From positions 192,453 to 256,452 of the forward strand of contig CDMY01000698.1 of the NCBI GenBank assembly GCA_001179505.1: a DNA stretch of 64,000 bases, written 5' to 3'. Numbering within the stretch: position 1 is the first letter of the stretch; every line of letters starts with the position of its first letter. The translations under genes were made by a program, and so were the position numbers. This document shows positions 47,666 to 60,134 of this stretch, piece after piece. Origin of the DNA: Vitrella brassicaformis. Its lineage: Eukaryota; Sar; Vitrellaceae. Below the pieces are notes generated by a model. It saw only the letters and a list, made by a program, of their open reading frames with translations. It made no database searches and was not told the DNA's origin.

Positions 47666-48115
47666 GGCTGCAGCACGTGATCACCTCCCTCTCTGTCGCT
47701 TCACCCACCTCCTCACGTCTGCGACATACACCGATTACAGACACAGAACACGCCACCATCTTGACACCATCGTCAGCTCCGCATCTCCACTTCTCTCCCA
47801 ACGCGCATACCTGTCGTGATTCTTCGTGTTTGGCCCTCTCCTTGAGGATGGTGGTACAGATCTCTGTCAGGAGAGCGAGCCCTCCTTCGCCTCACACTTG
47901 CGAGCTTAGCCACGGAGAGAGCGGTTTCACGCAATGTCCTAACTCGCCCGAAGCGGTCCTCGATCAAACGAACGACATGCAACAGGAATCACCCACGCAC
48001 GCTCCACATGCACAGAGGAACCCAAGGAGGAGCTTAGCCGGAAGATGCGAGCTCAGAATTTGTTGCACATAGACGTCCGTTTGTGGCGACTTCGATCTTT
48101 TCCTCTCCAGACTGC
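47666..48115. promoter_or_regulatory. Divergent 5' region (NhaC gene / solenoid-RING copy 2)
   Basis: About 450 bp lie between the NhaC start and the left edge of inverted-repeat arm 2. No coding exon is supported. Promoters of the two diverging genes would lie here; no specific motif was identified. Confidence 0.3.
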
Positions 48116-51100
48116 ACGGTGGATCTGAAGAGCTCTGTGCCATCCCAGGTGGCGGCGAGATCATCGCGATGAGTCGGCAGAGAAGCTGCAAGACGGCGGG
48201 TGCCGACCCGCACCTGAGTCAGAGCGACGTCGATGCTCTCGCGACAGATCTGCTGTCAACGGATCCCACCATGGCAGCCGCAGCAGCCAGGGGGATCGTC
48301 AGCGCTGACGCGAAGGGGACTCTTACGAGTGAGCACATCCGTCGCATTGTGGCCACAGCTGCTATACAGCAAAGATGGTCTCCGTCGAGCGCTACTTCGG
48401 CTGGCGGACGACAGCGACAAAGAAGCGCGGAACGGCATCGCTTTAGTGCTCCCAATTTTTCTTACGACGATCCGGTCCACTCTTCCCACTCTGCAGCCAT
48501 CTCAGCTCGTCGCTGTGGCCAACGTCGTCATTCAGACGGTCAGCACCACACGGAAGGAGCTGACGGCGGGTGGCGAAAGCGACCAGCTGCAAGACCAGCT
48601 GCAAAAGTGTGTGATGACTGTGCGGCTGGCGCTTCTGGCTTACGTGTTTCGGGCGGTGCGGCAGGCTGCACCACGGCAGTTCGCGGCTGTCCGCGATTCG
48701 TTTCTGGCTGACCACCTGGCGACTCTCAAGCAGTACCTGACACTCATGGCAAACAAGAATTTTCTGGGTCTTATGGTTGAGGCCTGTGATTCTCTGTTTT
48801 CGCCGGAGGGGAGCTACCCGGATCCCTCCCCGATCCCCCTGCGTCTGGCCCTTCCGCCGATGACACTCCTGACGGAGTATGTGGCGCAGCTGGCAGAAGG
48901 GGCGACTGACATGAGCGCAGAGGGGTGGCGGCGGGCAGTTGATTTATGTCACGTGGCTGCAAGTGCAGCCCTTGTAGCATCGAAGCAGCCTGACAGATGT
49001 AAGTCGGAACATAGTGAGTACTACACAGGTGCTGACTCAATGTTGTTGTCCGTTGTCTTTCTGTGTGCGCGCACCCATCCATCCAGCGGTCGGTGGGAAG
49101 GACGTCAAGCGACTGGTCGAGCAGCACCTTTTCGCACATGTGGATGAGCTCGTGCGCATCATCCTCACGGCAGAAGGGGTCACGGTGGGTGTTGCGGCTG
49201 TTACCCTGAGTAGCCTGTCCGGGTGTGCCTTTGCACTGAGCGCGCAGTGGCGCTCCCTTCTTTCCGCCTTTCCCCTGTCGTCGTGGCGGCCACTTCTGAA
49301 CAACCCACAGCCACTCGCCAAGGCAGCCGCTGCCATCCCTACACATGACATAGAACGCTCGGTGATATGTGATCTGCTGGCGGTGCCCGCGAAGGTGGCC
49401 GTGGGTAAGGTGCACAGAGGACGAGGGGACATGTGTGCAAACGGTTGGTTGCCTGATGTGCTTCTATATGTTTGGTTGGGTGAGCAGCTTCGGATGACAT
49501 TGACACACTTGGTGCCCTGGCAGAGGCTCTCTGTCGGCTGCTGCTGGAACCCCTGTCGTCAGCAGGCGTCAAGGCCATCGTCACCGATCTGAAGCGCATG
49601 CTCGAGTGAGTGAGTGAGTGGACGCATTCGGTGGTGGGGCCAAACGTAACGTCGTGCTACATGATTTTTTGTGTGTGTGTGTGTCTGTCGTTGGCTGCCG
49701 TACAGGTGTGGTGACGGTATGGTCGCTCGTGGCAAAGCGACAAGCAACTCTCTCATTGATCAGATCGCGCATGTAAGTAACCAAAACCCATATGTCGATC
49801 GCCACGTGTCCGTGTCTGTCTGTGTGTGCGCTTTATTGCCAGTGTGAGGCCGTCCAGCAGCTGAGACGCCGCCGTGACCTGTCAATAGAGGTAAGCGACG
49901 CAGCCAACGAAACCACACGACCAAACGAAACGAGTCGATGGGTGCCTCTCCGCTGATACCTCCGGCCTTTTGTACAGGTGACGTCATTCATCCAGTCGCT
50001 CCCAAAGACGGTCAAAGTGTGCAGCAGCTCAGCCGCGACGGACCGATCGCACCGCCCAGCCAAACACAAGACAGCCGCGCACACCCATCAGGCGTCAGGG
50101 CCTCCTCCGCCGCCCCGCTCCCCCTCGCCGCAGCCCTCATCACCCGTCGACGCCGATGCGCTGGTGGACGGCCTGCTGTCTGACGATATCGAGACGTTCA
50201 CCTCGGCAGGCAAAGCCATCGCTGACCAGGTGACGACTGCATTGGCCAAGCGGCTGGCCGTGCGGGTCGGAAAAGAGAAGAAGCTTTTCCGTCGCCTCCT
50301 GATGCGCCTGGTGGATAGCGGAAACGAGAAATGTCAGCTGGCGGCCGCTGACCTGCTGGTTAGCCTCTTCTCTCATGGCCTCCTGGAGCACATGGCCCCG
50401 TCAGATGGCGTGCGGGCCGTCCAGGACATCTTCGATATCCTGACGTGGGGGGATCTTGAGGAGGGAGGAGTGGGAGGCGACCTGGGTGGGGAGGTCGACA
50501 GCATCATCTCGTCTGCTATCGTCGAGGCATCGTCAGGCGACGAGCCGCTGCCCCGTGCCGTCGACGTCGTGACGTATGCAAGACTCCGGCTCATCGAAGG
50601 AGCTCTGCAACAGGCCACCTCCCTTGAGGCGGCAGGACGGCTCCAGCTTCGCGAGAGCTTCTTCCAGACCCATCAAACAACCCTCCGGCAGGTGTTGGCG
50701 ATCATCCGCGAATACAGACATCGACTAGTGGCTGGAGCGGCCGTCGCTTTGCTGAATGTGCTCTTCACGCCCAGCCCCCTCGGCCCCAGCCCTTCGGTCG
50801 TGCTCGAGTCCTTCTCATTTTCGTCGAGAGCCTGAAGCAGCTGCGAGATGAGCAACCAGCGAGGACGAGGCTCTTAGTATCGCCACTGATCCGGGCTGCA
50901 GACTACCTGTGGGACTCTCCTTGCGAAGGTCAGAAAAGTGCAGGTCGATGCGTTCTTTGCACAAGTCTGCTCTCTCTTGTTTTGACAGGCATTGTGGAGG
51001 AGTGGCCGGCCATCAAAGCGGCTCTCAACACACACGTCTACGCCCATCTGGACACGCTGGTGTCCCGCATCAAAGCGTCCGATCCTTCCTCTTTCCTGGG

Positions 51101-54100
51101 CTTTGCGACAATCACCATAGTTGGAGCTCTTTTCGAGACCGCTCTCATCCTCTGCGTCCGAAAGAATAAAGGTATGAGGTGAAGGAGACTGATACCTGTG
51201 GGGTATACATGTGTGTGCAGGTGGCCCTTTGCAACAAGGCGACTTCGGCAAGTACATCGAGCAAGCCGGGGTGGTGAGAACACTCGCTGCTGCCCCGCCC
51301 CCGATGCAGCCACTTCGTGCTCTCGTCCTGGATGCCACACTGGGAGATCGGGTGGCCAACGCGTTGGACATGGACTGCAGAGCGCACGAGGATCCAAGGA
51401 ACTTCTTGGCAGATTACATCACGGCTGCTCTGGTCACGTCTCTGGTCATCCCAGCCATGGCCATGATAGGTGAGTCAGTCCGTCGGCTCACCTCCCGGGG
51501 TTCTTCAACCATGCGTGTGTGTGTGTGTGCAGATGATGGAGAGGCCGGCAGACTGATAGAGTCGAGGTTCGTGTCCACCCTCATCCCGCTGCTGGGCAGG
51601 GCGGAGAGGACGAGCGTGACTATGATCGCCCTCTGCATGCGCTGTGTCATGGGACTCAGTCAGAGAGATCGGAAGGTCAGCAGAGGAAGGTCACTGACCT
51701 CCCATCTCATTTGGACCTGTGGTGCGTTTCTTTGTGTAGGTGTTGGGGACCGATGGACTGGCAAAGGTCATATGTGACGTGCTGCTCAAGGACGCACAGG
51801 GACAGCTCCTTCTCGCAGACGTCCTCCGTGACACTGACCGCAAGACGGCTGTCGACATTCTCAAGAGCATCGTCAGGTCAGCCGTGTGCTGCAGACAGGG
51901 AAGTCCGACGCATCCTTGAGTGTGTCTGTTTGTCGCTGTGTCATGTGTGTCAGCTATTGCAAGTCACTGGTCGTCAAAGGAGCACCGAATCCCATCGTCG
52001 GACAGATACTGCAGGTGTGCACGCCGAGGGTCGTGTGTGCTGTGCCCACCCGACTGCCTGTCTGTGTGCCGCCATGTCAGTTCAAGTCCGTCAAGGCGTT
52101 GTGTGACCCCACCAGCGGCATCGAGGTCTCACGACATGTGAGCAACGCTCCTGCACAGCACGAAGCTCTCCTCTTCACCTCTCTCTGCCACATCAGGTGT
52201 CGGATTTCTTGGATGCCCTCGCCCAACAGCACCAGAAGGATACCAAGGCCCAACCCAAGACCGCCGCACAGCCAACCATTTCAGCCGCCCAGCTGGCGGC
52301 CCAGGACGCCAAAGCGAAGCGGATGGAGAAAGCCCTTCTCGAGCAAGAGCGCCGCGAGAAGGAGGCCAAGGCGAGAAAGGACCAGAAGGCCAACAAAGGA
52401 AAGGGCAAGACCAAGAGAGGCAAGGCCACAAAGGGCGGCAAGGGACAGCAGCTGGATGCTGCAGGTGGGGATGAGGCGAGCCCCTTTGATCCGATCATGG
52501 AGCCATCGGTGCCCTCCACCGCCGCATCCACCAGGTAGGGAAGCCATCCACCCACTATAGTGCATGGTGCATATGGTGCATGGCTGATGGAACTTGTGCC
52601 TCGTGTCTATCGGTGGATGTGCAGTCGGGCTTCTGCTGCCGATGAGGCGAGTCAGCTGGAGCCCTCTTCGTGGATCGCCGACACGTGAGCAATCCATCCG
52701 CTTGACGAGATCCCCTGACACGTTTGATTCCTGTGTGTGTCTGTCGATCCCTGTTTTTGCAGGTCTGGTGCGTCTGGTGTGTCATCCGTGTCAGTCGCTG
52801 GGGGCAGCGACCTGCCTGGTGATGGTGGCGATTCAGCAAATTCGGCGGCTGTCGTAAGTGATGATGATGAGGACGGCGACGCTATGCTGATCAACTCGGC
52901 GTTCGGACAACACGCGCGGCAACAGAGGAACCAGGGCAAGAAGAAAAAGACAGAAGGCAAACACAACACCAGGCCCACCCCGACGCCTACATCTCAGCCG
53001 AGCCAGCCGTCTCGCCCCTCACTCCCACCCGCACTCAGGACCAACCAGACTGGGCAGATTGGGCGCCCTCCACTTGCCGCCAATGAGGATCGTTATCGCG
53101 GCGGCACAGCACCCATTCGGATGCCCGCACCCATCCCCCTCTCAAGCGCCCACTTCCCCAAGGGTCGCTTCAAGATGTCACCTGGCAATGGGGGGCTGGC
53201 CCCTCCTGTGCCGAAGCGTCCCATGATTCCCCGTCCGCTGCTGTCTGACGATGACAGCCCGTCTGGCTGGGCGTCGCCTCCCCTCCGGCCAATGGGAGGT
53301 CGTGGGGCGGGGAGGGGCCGCATGACCATGTTTGCCCACCGCCCGCCCCCTCCTCCCTCCATCCCGTACTCCCCATTCCCGTCGGCTGAGGAGCTGCGCA
53401 ACAGATCATTACTGCAGCACACTGGACAAGACGACCAACAGCAGCCGACACGTGCCGAGAGGCCGAGGTGGGATGGTCGCAGACAACGAATGTCGTGATG
53501 TGATCGCAATGATGGCTTCTCTCCTGCTGTGTCTGCAGTCTGTCTACTGCTGGTCCTTCGCTGAGTCGCTTCTTCGCCCATGCGCCTATCGGGCCCGGCC
53601 AACCGGCTGCTGCTGCCGCTGCTGGCGGACCTGGCGCTGGGGGGCTGTCAGCTGATCTGTTCTACGACAGTGAGGGTGACGACATGTACTGTGTGCCGCC
53701 CCCGCCGGCCTTTTCAGCACCACCTGCGCCACACTCACCGATCGACCCAAGGTGACACGGGCGCGACACCCACATCAACAACGCTTGTACCGATGAGTGC
53801 TTGCTCCATGCCTATCATGCTGTGTAGTGCTTTCCATCGGATGGGTCCCTCGATTCCTGTCAGCTACAATGACGGCCCCCAGCCGTCCGGCGCCCCGTCA
53901 GATCCGTTCGGTATTCCTTATCCCCTCCCGTCTGGCCCACCAGCACCGGCATCTGCTGCTGTTGCTGGTGGTGGCTTGTCGGCTGACCCGTTCTATGGCT
54001 ACGACAGTGGTGATGACGATATGTATGTGCCGCCCCCGCCGCCCATATTTGAGTATGAGGAGGAAGGGTACCAGCCGCCCTCATCGAGCAGTCCAGCCGA

Positions 54101-55454
54101 CCCCTTCGCTGCGGCCCAGACGGCCGGGACCATGCAGGGCGGCAATGTCGGGGCATCCACAGGGTATACAGATGCAGGCAGAGAGGAAACCGACAGCACG
54201 TATCACTCTGTTCCTCTGCTGCTGTGTGTTTGTGTATAGGTTTGGTGCGGGGATGGGTGCTGGTGCGTCTGGGAGTGAGGAGCTTGTCGATCAGCTCTGC
54301 CGCCAACTCGAGCAGAAGGACCAGGAGGCCAAGCGGAGAGCCCGTGAGGCCAAGCGAAGGGCTCAGGAGCTGCAGGAGGCCCGGGAGAAGGAACAAGAGG
54401 CCAAGCGGAATGAGGAGGCGCTAATACGCCAGCTGCAAGAGGCGCAATGGACGTAAGGAAAGCAATGGGGGGCCTCGCCTCTGTCTGCATCCATACGTAT
54501 CTCTCGCTCTCATCAGGATTGCCAAAATGGCCGCGCAGCAGTCATCCCACCACCACCACCAGCACCAACCTTCGTCCAGCAGTTCATCGGCCCCCCCGCC
54601 CCCCTCCTCATCATTCGCCCACCCTCACCCATCCACACACGCCAACACAACAATGCACCAGCACCAGCAGCAGCATGACAGTGGGAATTATGACGACTGC
54701 GACGTGTGTTTTGGGGAGCACGGCCAGGCGACCATCATGTACGTCCCCTGCTGACACATGCGTGTGTGTCCCCACTGCTATGAGGACCGCAAGGCCGCCT
54801 GGCAGCGGGAGCTCAGCCGAGTGAAGGCGGAGAACGACCGCCGTCGCGAGGAGAACGAGGTCGCCAGGAGACTTAACGAGACCCGCAGCCAGGAGGAGCA
54901 GATCTCGCTGGTGAAGCTGCTGGATGAGCCCGAGTACACCTGCGAGCACTGCAAGGCCAAGGTGGAGTTCGCCGGCACCGTGGACGATTGCATCAAGTGG
55001 GTGGCCAGACCGTTCAAGTGACTCACTGACTGTTCGACGGACGTGTGGAGGAATGCTTTCGCGGCTGTGTGCTCCGTCGTGGGCGGATCGATATTGAGAA
55101 AGCATGGTCATGTGAGTGGGGAAGCGTGTGGGTGTTTGTTCTGTGTGGCGTATCAAGCAAAGGCGTACACACAGCGCAGGTATCTTGTCGTGTGAGTTTG
55201 TGGCCGTTTTTGTCTGTCATTCGCTCCATTGCATACACACACACATACGAACGTCTGTGTATGTCTGCCCCTTTATGTATGTGCCTACGTGTGTGTCTAT
55301 GTGTGTACGTATTGGCGGCCTTCCATGCGTCCGACCCTGTGCATGTGCGTCCACACACTGCTCGCTGCATGTCCGTGTGCGTGTCCATGTGCATGCCGGC
55401 ATGTCAATTTATGCAGACAGACAGACCAACACTTTGGTGCGTGAGGACCTCTGA
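48116..55454 (+). repeat. Arm 2 of the large inverted segmental duplication
   Basis: This is the inverted counterpart of 3195-10653. Similarity begins at cggtggatctga about 52 bp upstream of the ATG at 48169, runs through all 20 exons, and ends past the gene in a non-coding stretch (about 55330-55454) that shares cacacactgctcgctgcatg, gcagacagacagac and tgcgtgaggacct with arm 1. Beyond these points the flanks differ, so both duplication edges are visible. Confidence 0.85.
48169..55021 (+). CDS. Tandem alpha-solenoid + Pro-rich + C-terminal RING protein, copy 2 (frame broken)
   Basis: Twenty exons mirror copy 1: 48169-48998, 49087-49404, 49488-49605, 49706-49772, 49843-49890, 49978-50727, 50775-50928, 50989-51171, 51221-51469, 51533-51675, 51740-51876, 51954-52014, 52081-52137, 52197-52534, 52625-52684, 52763-53467, 53539-53751, 53828-54163, 54240-54452, 54517-55021; about 1,828 codons. 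The layout is the same: two solenoid modules, Lys-rich helix, Pro-rich linkers, coiled coil, RING. Lesions: in exon 1 the frame that opens MSRQRSCKTAGADPHLSQS loses register between about 48345 and 48372 (13 extra bases relative to copy 1), and a TGA at 54752-54754 replaces the RING Arg just after the third zinc Cys (CDVC ... MYVPC, then stop). Downstream sequence is still RING-like (VCPHCYED, CEHCKAKVEFAG), so the loss looks recent. Expected summed length is 3n+1, as observed. Confidence 0.65.
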
Positions 55455-55922
55455 CGGAATGGACTCGACTACTCAATTCTCTCAATTCCTACTCGATCCT
55501 CTCGGGCCGCCCGTGCCTGCTCGTATGTTGCCGTCGTTCGCAGCGCGTTGCATATCCATCTGTTTGCCCATACACACTTATATTCGAGTCGACCATTCAT
55601 TCCGTCAGATCCACGCACATAAATGTCGAGCAACAGGCAGGCACAGTGAGCACACACAAACAGGGAACTCATCCGAGAAAGCCACATCTGTATCTGTCTG
55701 TATGTCTTAGACACGAAATGCCGCCAAAGTCAGACGATTGGGAAGCCCGTCCTCTCTCCTCCTCTCTCTCGTTGTGTCGCCCCCCACCACCCCTCCGAGC
55801 CACGCTGAATGGGCAAGTCACGAAGTGTATGAACATAACACAAATACGGAAAACACAACAAATGCAGGCTGCGTGCTGCTTAGTTAAGTATACAATGACG
55901 TCACATCACACTCACACACACT
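55022..55922. other. Convergent spacer, partly inside the duplicated arm
   Basis: About 0.9 kb. The first ~430 bp belong to inverted-repeat arm 2, and 55330-55454 matches 3195-3320. The rest has tc and ca runs. Open frames here are repeat-derived and not supported as genes. Confidence 0.5.
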
Positions 55923-58340
55923 CTACTGATGGAATGCCTCGTAGGCGCGCTGTTCCTCCAGCTTCGCCAAATCGTCCGGAAAGACACACGGCGCGAACAG
56001 CGGATGGCGTCGAGGGTCGCCCATCCTCCCTGTGAACACGCACACACATACACAGACACACATCGACAGACACGCACTTCCGCCTGTCCGTGTCTCTTGC
56101 TGTGCGTGCTGTGTGTCTCACTCACTCACCGTTTCCATCTGTCCTCTGTATGAAGTCGATCTTTATCTCATCGGTGAGGCACTGCCGCGTCACCGCGCGG
56201 AGGGTGCTCCTGGCTGTGGTGCTCCCCGGCACGTTCCAGAGCGCCTTCCTGCTGTAGAAGTCTTGAAGTCGCAGCCTCTCCCTCACCGCCGCAGGATCGT
56301 CGTAGACCTCTCGCAGTAAGGGAGTGAGGGATTCGCGAGGGGACCGAGCGAAGTCGGGGCCGTCGATCGCATAGGTGAAATTCCTACACAGATGCATTCA
56401 TACGTAACATATATTGGCACACAATTAGTGTGTGCAAGACCCTGCTTCCTTCCTGTCCTCCTCCCTCACCCACTCGCCCACCCACTGACCTCCGCGGAAT
56501 CTCACATTGGAACGGGACCCCAGTCTTGAACATCTCCTCTGTCTCTGTGATGAGCACGTTGAGAGTCCGCGTCCACAGCCCGTCGAACAACCGGTTGCTT
56601 GTCACATCGTCGCCCCGGAAGCAAAGATTGAGCTTTGAGTTGCCCAGCCGATGCAGAAACGTGGCCGCCGCATAGCGGCCACGATCTGTTCGCTTGTCAC
56701 TCTGCCGACCAGCCCTTTTTTCTTTCTTCGGAGCCATCCGCCCACAGCACCGCTCGAACTTGCCCATCTTTCCGCCGAAGACCTCCTTATTGATGCCGTC
56801 TTTGCGCGGACAGTAAGGAATTGACTCCCTTCGCTCCTTGCCGTCTGCGTCCAGCACTTGATAGGTCATGGGCTTGGACGAGGAGACCAGGACGTTGGAG
56901 CTTGTATTGGGCCTGAATCGCCAGCCAGCGAGGTGCTGCAGCCCCAGACGGCGGTAGCGATATGCATGCCTTTTGTCCGCTTGACCTACATCGATGACGC
57001 AACACGAGACCACATGCATCCACATAAGAGAGGTCCATCCATCCCGCCCACTGCTCGCTCACCCTGAAAGAAAAGGTTGTAGTCTCTCGCGAACCAGTTT
57101 TGTCGCGACGGGGGGTCGAGTGCGGTGTCCAGCCGGTCGTCCTCGAAGACATCCTCAGGGGAAATGAAGCCGCGCTCCAGCAGGATCTCCTTCTCAAAGG
57201 GCTCGTAGGCCTTCTGCATGTAGGTCATGGCAGAACTATACAGACAGACACACACACACGCAAGTCACTCGATTCAATCACTCGTGCCACCCAGGCTGGC
57301 CTGTCTATCTGTCGACTCACGTGTGTGGCACGTTGACACCGCACTGCCATGACCTGTTCTCTGCAGACAAACAGACAAGGGCACTTGATGCATGGCACAA
57401 ACCGAATCCATCCATTGGCTACTTACTGTCCAATGTGAGGGTGCGGCCCCACGTGATGTTCCCGACAAAGGCATGAAAGGTCGATCCAAAAACCTTCTTC
57501 ATGGATCCTCTCATTCGCCAGTCTGTCGCCTATGTGGCAGCCATACGCAGCGTTGACACGATTTCATATGCGTGCTTGGCCTTCCTTACGATAACGATAT
57601 GATCCAGCCCGCCATGTCGGTAATAGTAGGGCATTGCCGTGATCTGAATAAATCATGGGACAACCGAGTCGAGAGGAAACGATTCGCGTAATGTGTGCCC
57701 ATCTGCTTACCTCATGAACGGCCCGAGTGGCCAGTGCGTGAGTTTGTTTTCGTTTGAGACCCGTGCAAACCTGATCCAACAGAAGCACTGCAACACAGAA
57801 GCATTCAAAAGGCCCCTCGATTGCTTCTCTGCCCCAACACCCATGCACCTGGATAGATGGGGAGGACATACACGAGCGCCTGGTCAGGATCGAATGTGCG
57901 CCACGTGTCGCTCCACAGCTGATCCAGCCAGAAGATCTCCCCTGCACCACCACCACATACGACAGGTTTATACGACGTCGGCAACCTTCCGTACCTATCT
58001 TCTTCTTGATCCCATGGTTGGCATATCGAGGCCATGAGCCTTCGAGGATTGCCCTTGCCGGCCCCTGACACCTGTTGTACATCTCCATCAGCGCGGGCGT
58101 GCCGTAGACGTAGAACGGGACCTCGATCTTGCTCTCCAGTGCCTCAAGGTCAGCAAAGTCTTCCCGTTCCTCCCCTTCTCTCGCTGCTTGTGCAATGCCC
58201 GAAATGGCTCCGCTCATCACTTCGCGGAAGAGTGAAAGAGGCGTTGGGAGCAAAAGAGCGTCGAGAGCGAAGATGACTGCGCCGAAGATGCCGAAGGCGG
58301 CGAGACAGATGAGGACGCAGGGCAGCGTCAGCACCGTCAT
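55923..58340 (-). CDS. Exostosin-like (GT47) type II membrane glycosyltransferase
   Basis: Ten exons (57995-58340, 57849-57941, 57711-57787, 57590-57643, 57427-57496, 57321-57360, 57063-57235, 56490-56985, 56130-56383, 55923-56029) give 569 codons plus TAG, an exact multiple of three. An N-terminal hydrophobic segment (LPCVLICLAAFGIFGAVIFA) fits a type II Golgi anchor. Exostosin-type signatures follow in order: VPFYVYGTPALM, WRTFDPDQALVYVLPIY, HEITAMPYYYRHGGLDHIV, a WGRTLTLD segment near CGVNVPHT, KLNLCFRGDDVTSNR and a C-terminal FTYAIDGPDFARSPRESLTP. The family transfers sugars in polysaccharide or glycoprotein synthesis; the acceptor here is unknown. The 57427-57496 exon has an uncertain 5' boundary (several AG choices). 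An in-frame upstream extension to 58811 exists but lacks protein character. Confidence 0.7.
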
Positions 58341-58620
58341 CTTGGTCTGACAAGGGAAGGGAGCGGTTGGAGATCTGGCCAGATCAGAGCGAGGAAGCCG
58401 CTGCGAGCTTGGGGGCTGACGGAGGGGGCGTCTCTCAAGCGATTCATTGTGCTTTCCACAGGCACCGCGAAAGAGGCCTCTATCATCGACAGCGAGGCCC
58501 CAACAGTCGATATCGGTCACCAGGCTCCGGCCGGGGCACAGCTGAGGGAGTGACGGTCCCAGGCGATGGCGAAGCGGCGATGGGGGGAGGTCGATTGCTG
58601 GGCAGGGACGGTAGGGCACC
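58341..58620. promoter_or_regulatory. Divergent 5' region (glycosyltransferase / unknown gene)
   Basis: 280 bp between two divergent start codons (58340 minus, 58621 plus). No core promoter element was recognised; listed because it fits the head-to-head pattern seen across the window. Confidence 0.3.
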
Positions 58621-60134
58621 ATGGTCAAGCCACTGGAGAGCTGGGGAGGGGACTTGCCGCTGGGTAGGATGACTCGTTTAAGGCCAGCCCTGCGGAGACA
58701 CGATGGATCACGGGATGAGCATTCTTTTGTGAATGTCTGTTTGTCTGTGTGTGTGTGTCCATAGGGAGCATTGCTTCCCAGGAGACCAGAAGCACAGTCA
58801 TGAAAACTCACGCGTTGTCATCGCATGTTTGTGTTGCCAATTGCATTCATGTCTTGGTGCAGGGTTGGGCAAGACAAAGACGAGCAGCCGCTTCCATTGC
58901 TGGATCGAGGACGAAGTGAAGCCCCTAAGTCAGAAAGCCGCAACCACATACAAGCACGTTACCTCTATGCGCTTTCGGCTTACATTGATTCTGTCGCAAC
59001 TGAATCCCTGCTGTATTGTCTGCTTCAGGTGGCAACCTCTATGGCTTAGACCACCGCAACGTGTTGTTAGGTAAAAGAAGAATCACAAGAACGCACCTCT
59101 GCGACGACCATGGTAGCATCCCAGAAAGTCTCACAAATGCTCTTAATCAAATCTCTCTCTCTTCTGGACTGCTGTTTTGGGTCGATTCAGAAGTCGAGGT
59201 TGTTGGCATCAAGGGAACTGACAAGACCCTGAAGCAGGAAGCCAAGCGAACGGTCACTCGGCCTCCCGCCACCCACAAGACCGTCAAGCACAACGTGATC
59301 AAAAAGGAGTCGTCAGGTGATCTCACGGTGTGCAGAAAGGATGGGAGTGATTTTGTGCATGAGGGCAAGAAGTCAAGCAAGCCTGCATCAATTGAAATGA
59401 CAATTGCGCAAAGACGGATTTCTTTTGTGTATCTTTGCATGTGTGTGTTCGATTCAAGCCATCACCCGCCTCCGATTTCGGAGATGTCACAGTGGGCTGA
59501 AGACATTGATGTCTTCAGCCCGAGTAACTTCGTCTTCATCACAACGAACAAAGACATCACCCACGCGAAGAACTTTAAGAGCGGCCGCGTCTTCGACTTC
59601 CAGCGAGTGATTGGCGAGCAGCGGTATTGGCTCAATGCGATCTTCCTCGCGAAACACGGCTGCACGGCAGCGCTAGAAGAGCTGCACGGGAGACTGATGC
59701 GGCGACAGCATGATGACGGCCGGGACCTGTCCATTGCCAAGAAGACCACCACCAGCAAGAATGCCAAAGTGAATGTGAGCAGCAATGCAATGGGCGGCAC
59801 CATCGGACCTCCGAGTTCATCATCCCCAGCACACGCACATGAAGCCGGCTGCAGCCTGTGGTCAAATGGGATGCACCAAATGGCGAGCGATATGCGCATC
59901 AGCCCTGCTCAAGGCGTCGACCAATATGCAGCCACCCAGTGCTTCAATGCACTTCTGACTGAGTCAGCCATCGATCTGCTGTGCGATGCAGAGACACTGT
60001 CAGGGGATTGGAGAGAGAGACATGACACGGGACGGGGCACGGGAAGCGGAGAGAAGGAAGACGTGTTTGCGATTGGTGAACGGGATGGTTGTATGATGTG
60101 CGAAGCGAGATGGGATACGCATATGGATGGCTAG
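58621..60134 (+). CDS. Unknown protein
   Basis: Five exons (58621-58663, 58765-58813, 58863-58957, 59029-59070, 59191-60134) join in frame into 390 codons plus TAG. The start MVKPLESWGGDLPLG follows the divergent intergenic region. The middle is Lys-rich (KTLKQEAKRTVTRP, KTVKHNVIKKESS). A later segment (DIDVFSPSNFVFITTNKD, then RVFDFQRVIGEQRYWLNAIF) looks globular and may be a conserved domain that I cannot name. The C-terminus is Ser/His-rich, then acidic. The last exon may contain one short extra intron near 59425-59458 (gt..ag, also open in frame). No signal peptide or membrane segment was found. Confidence 0.5.

Noticed and set aside
58341-58811. In-frame N-terminal extension of the exostosin-like gene up to 58811
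   Set aside because: It runs through the first exon of the divergent gene, has Arg/Ser/Pro-rich non-globular composition, and would bury the type II anchor in the middle of the protein.
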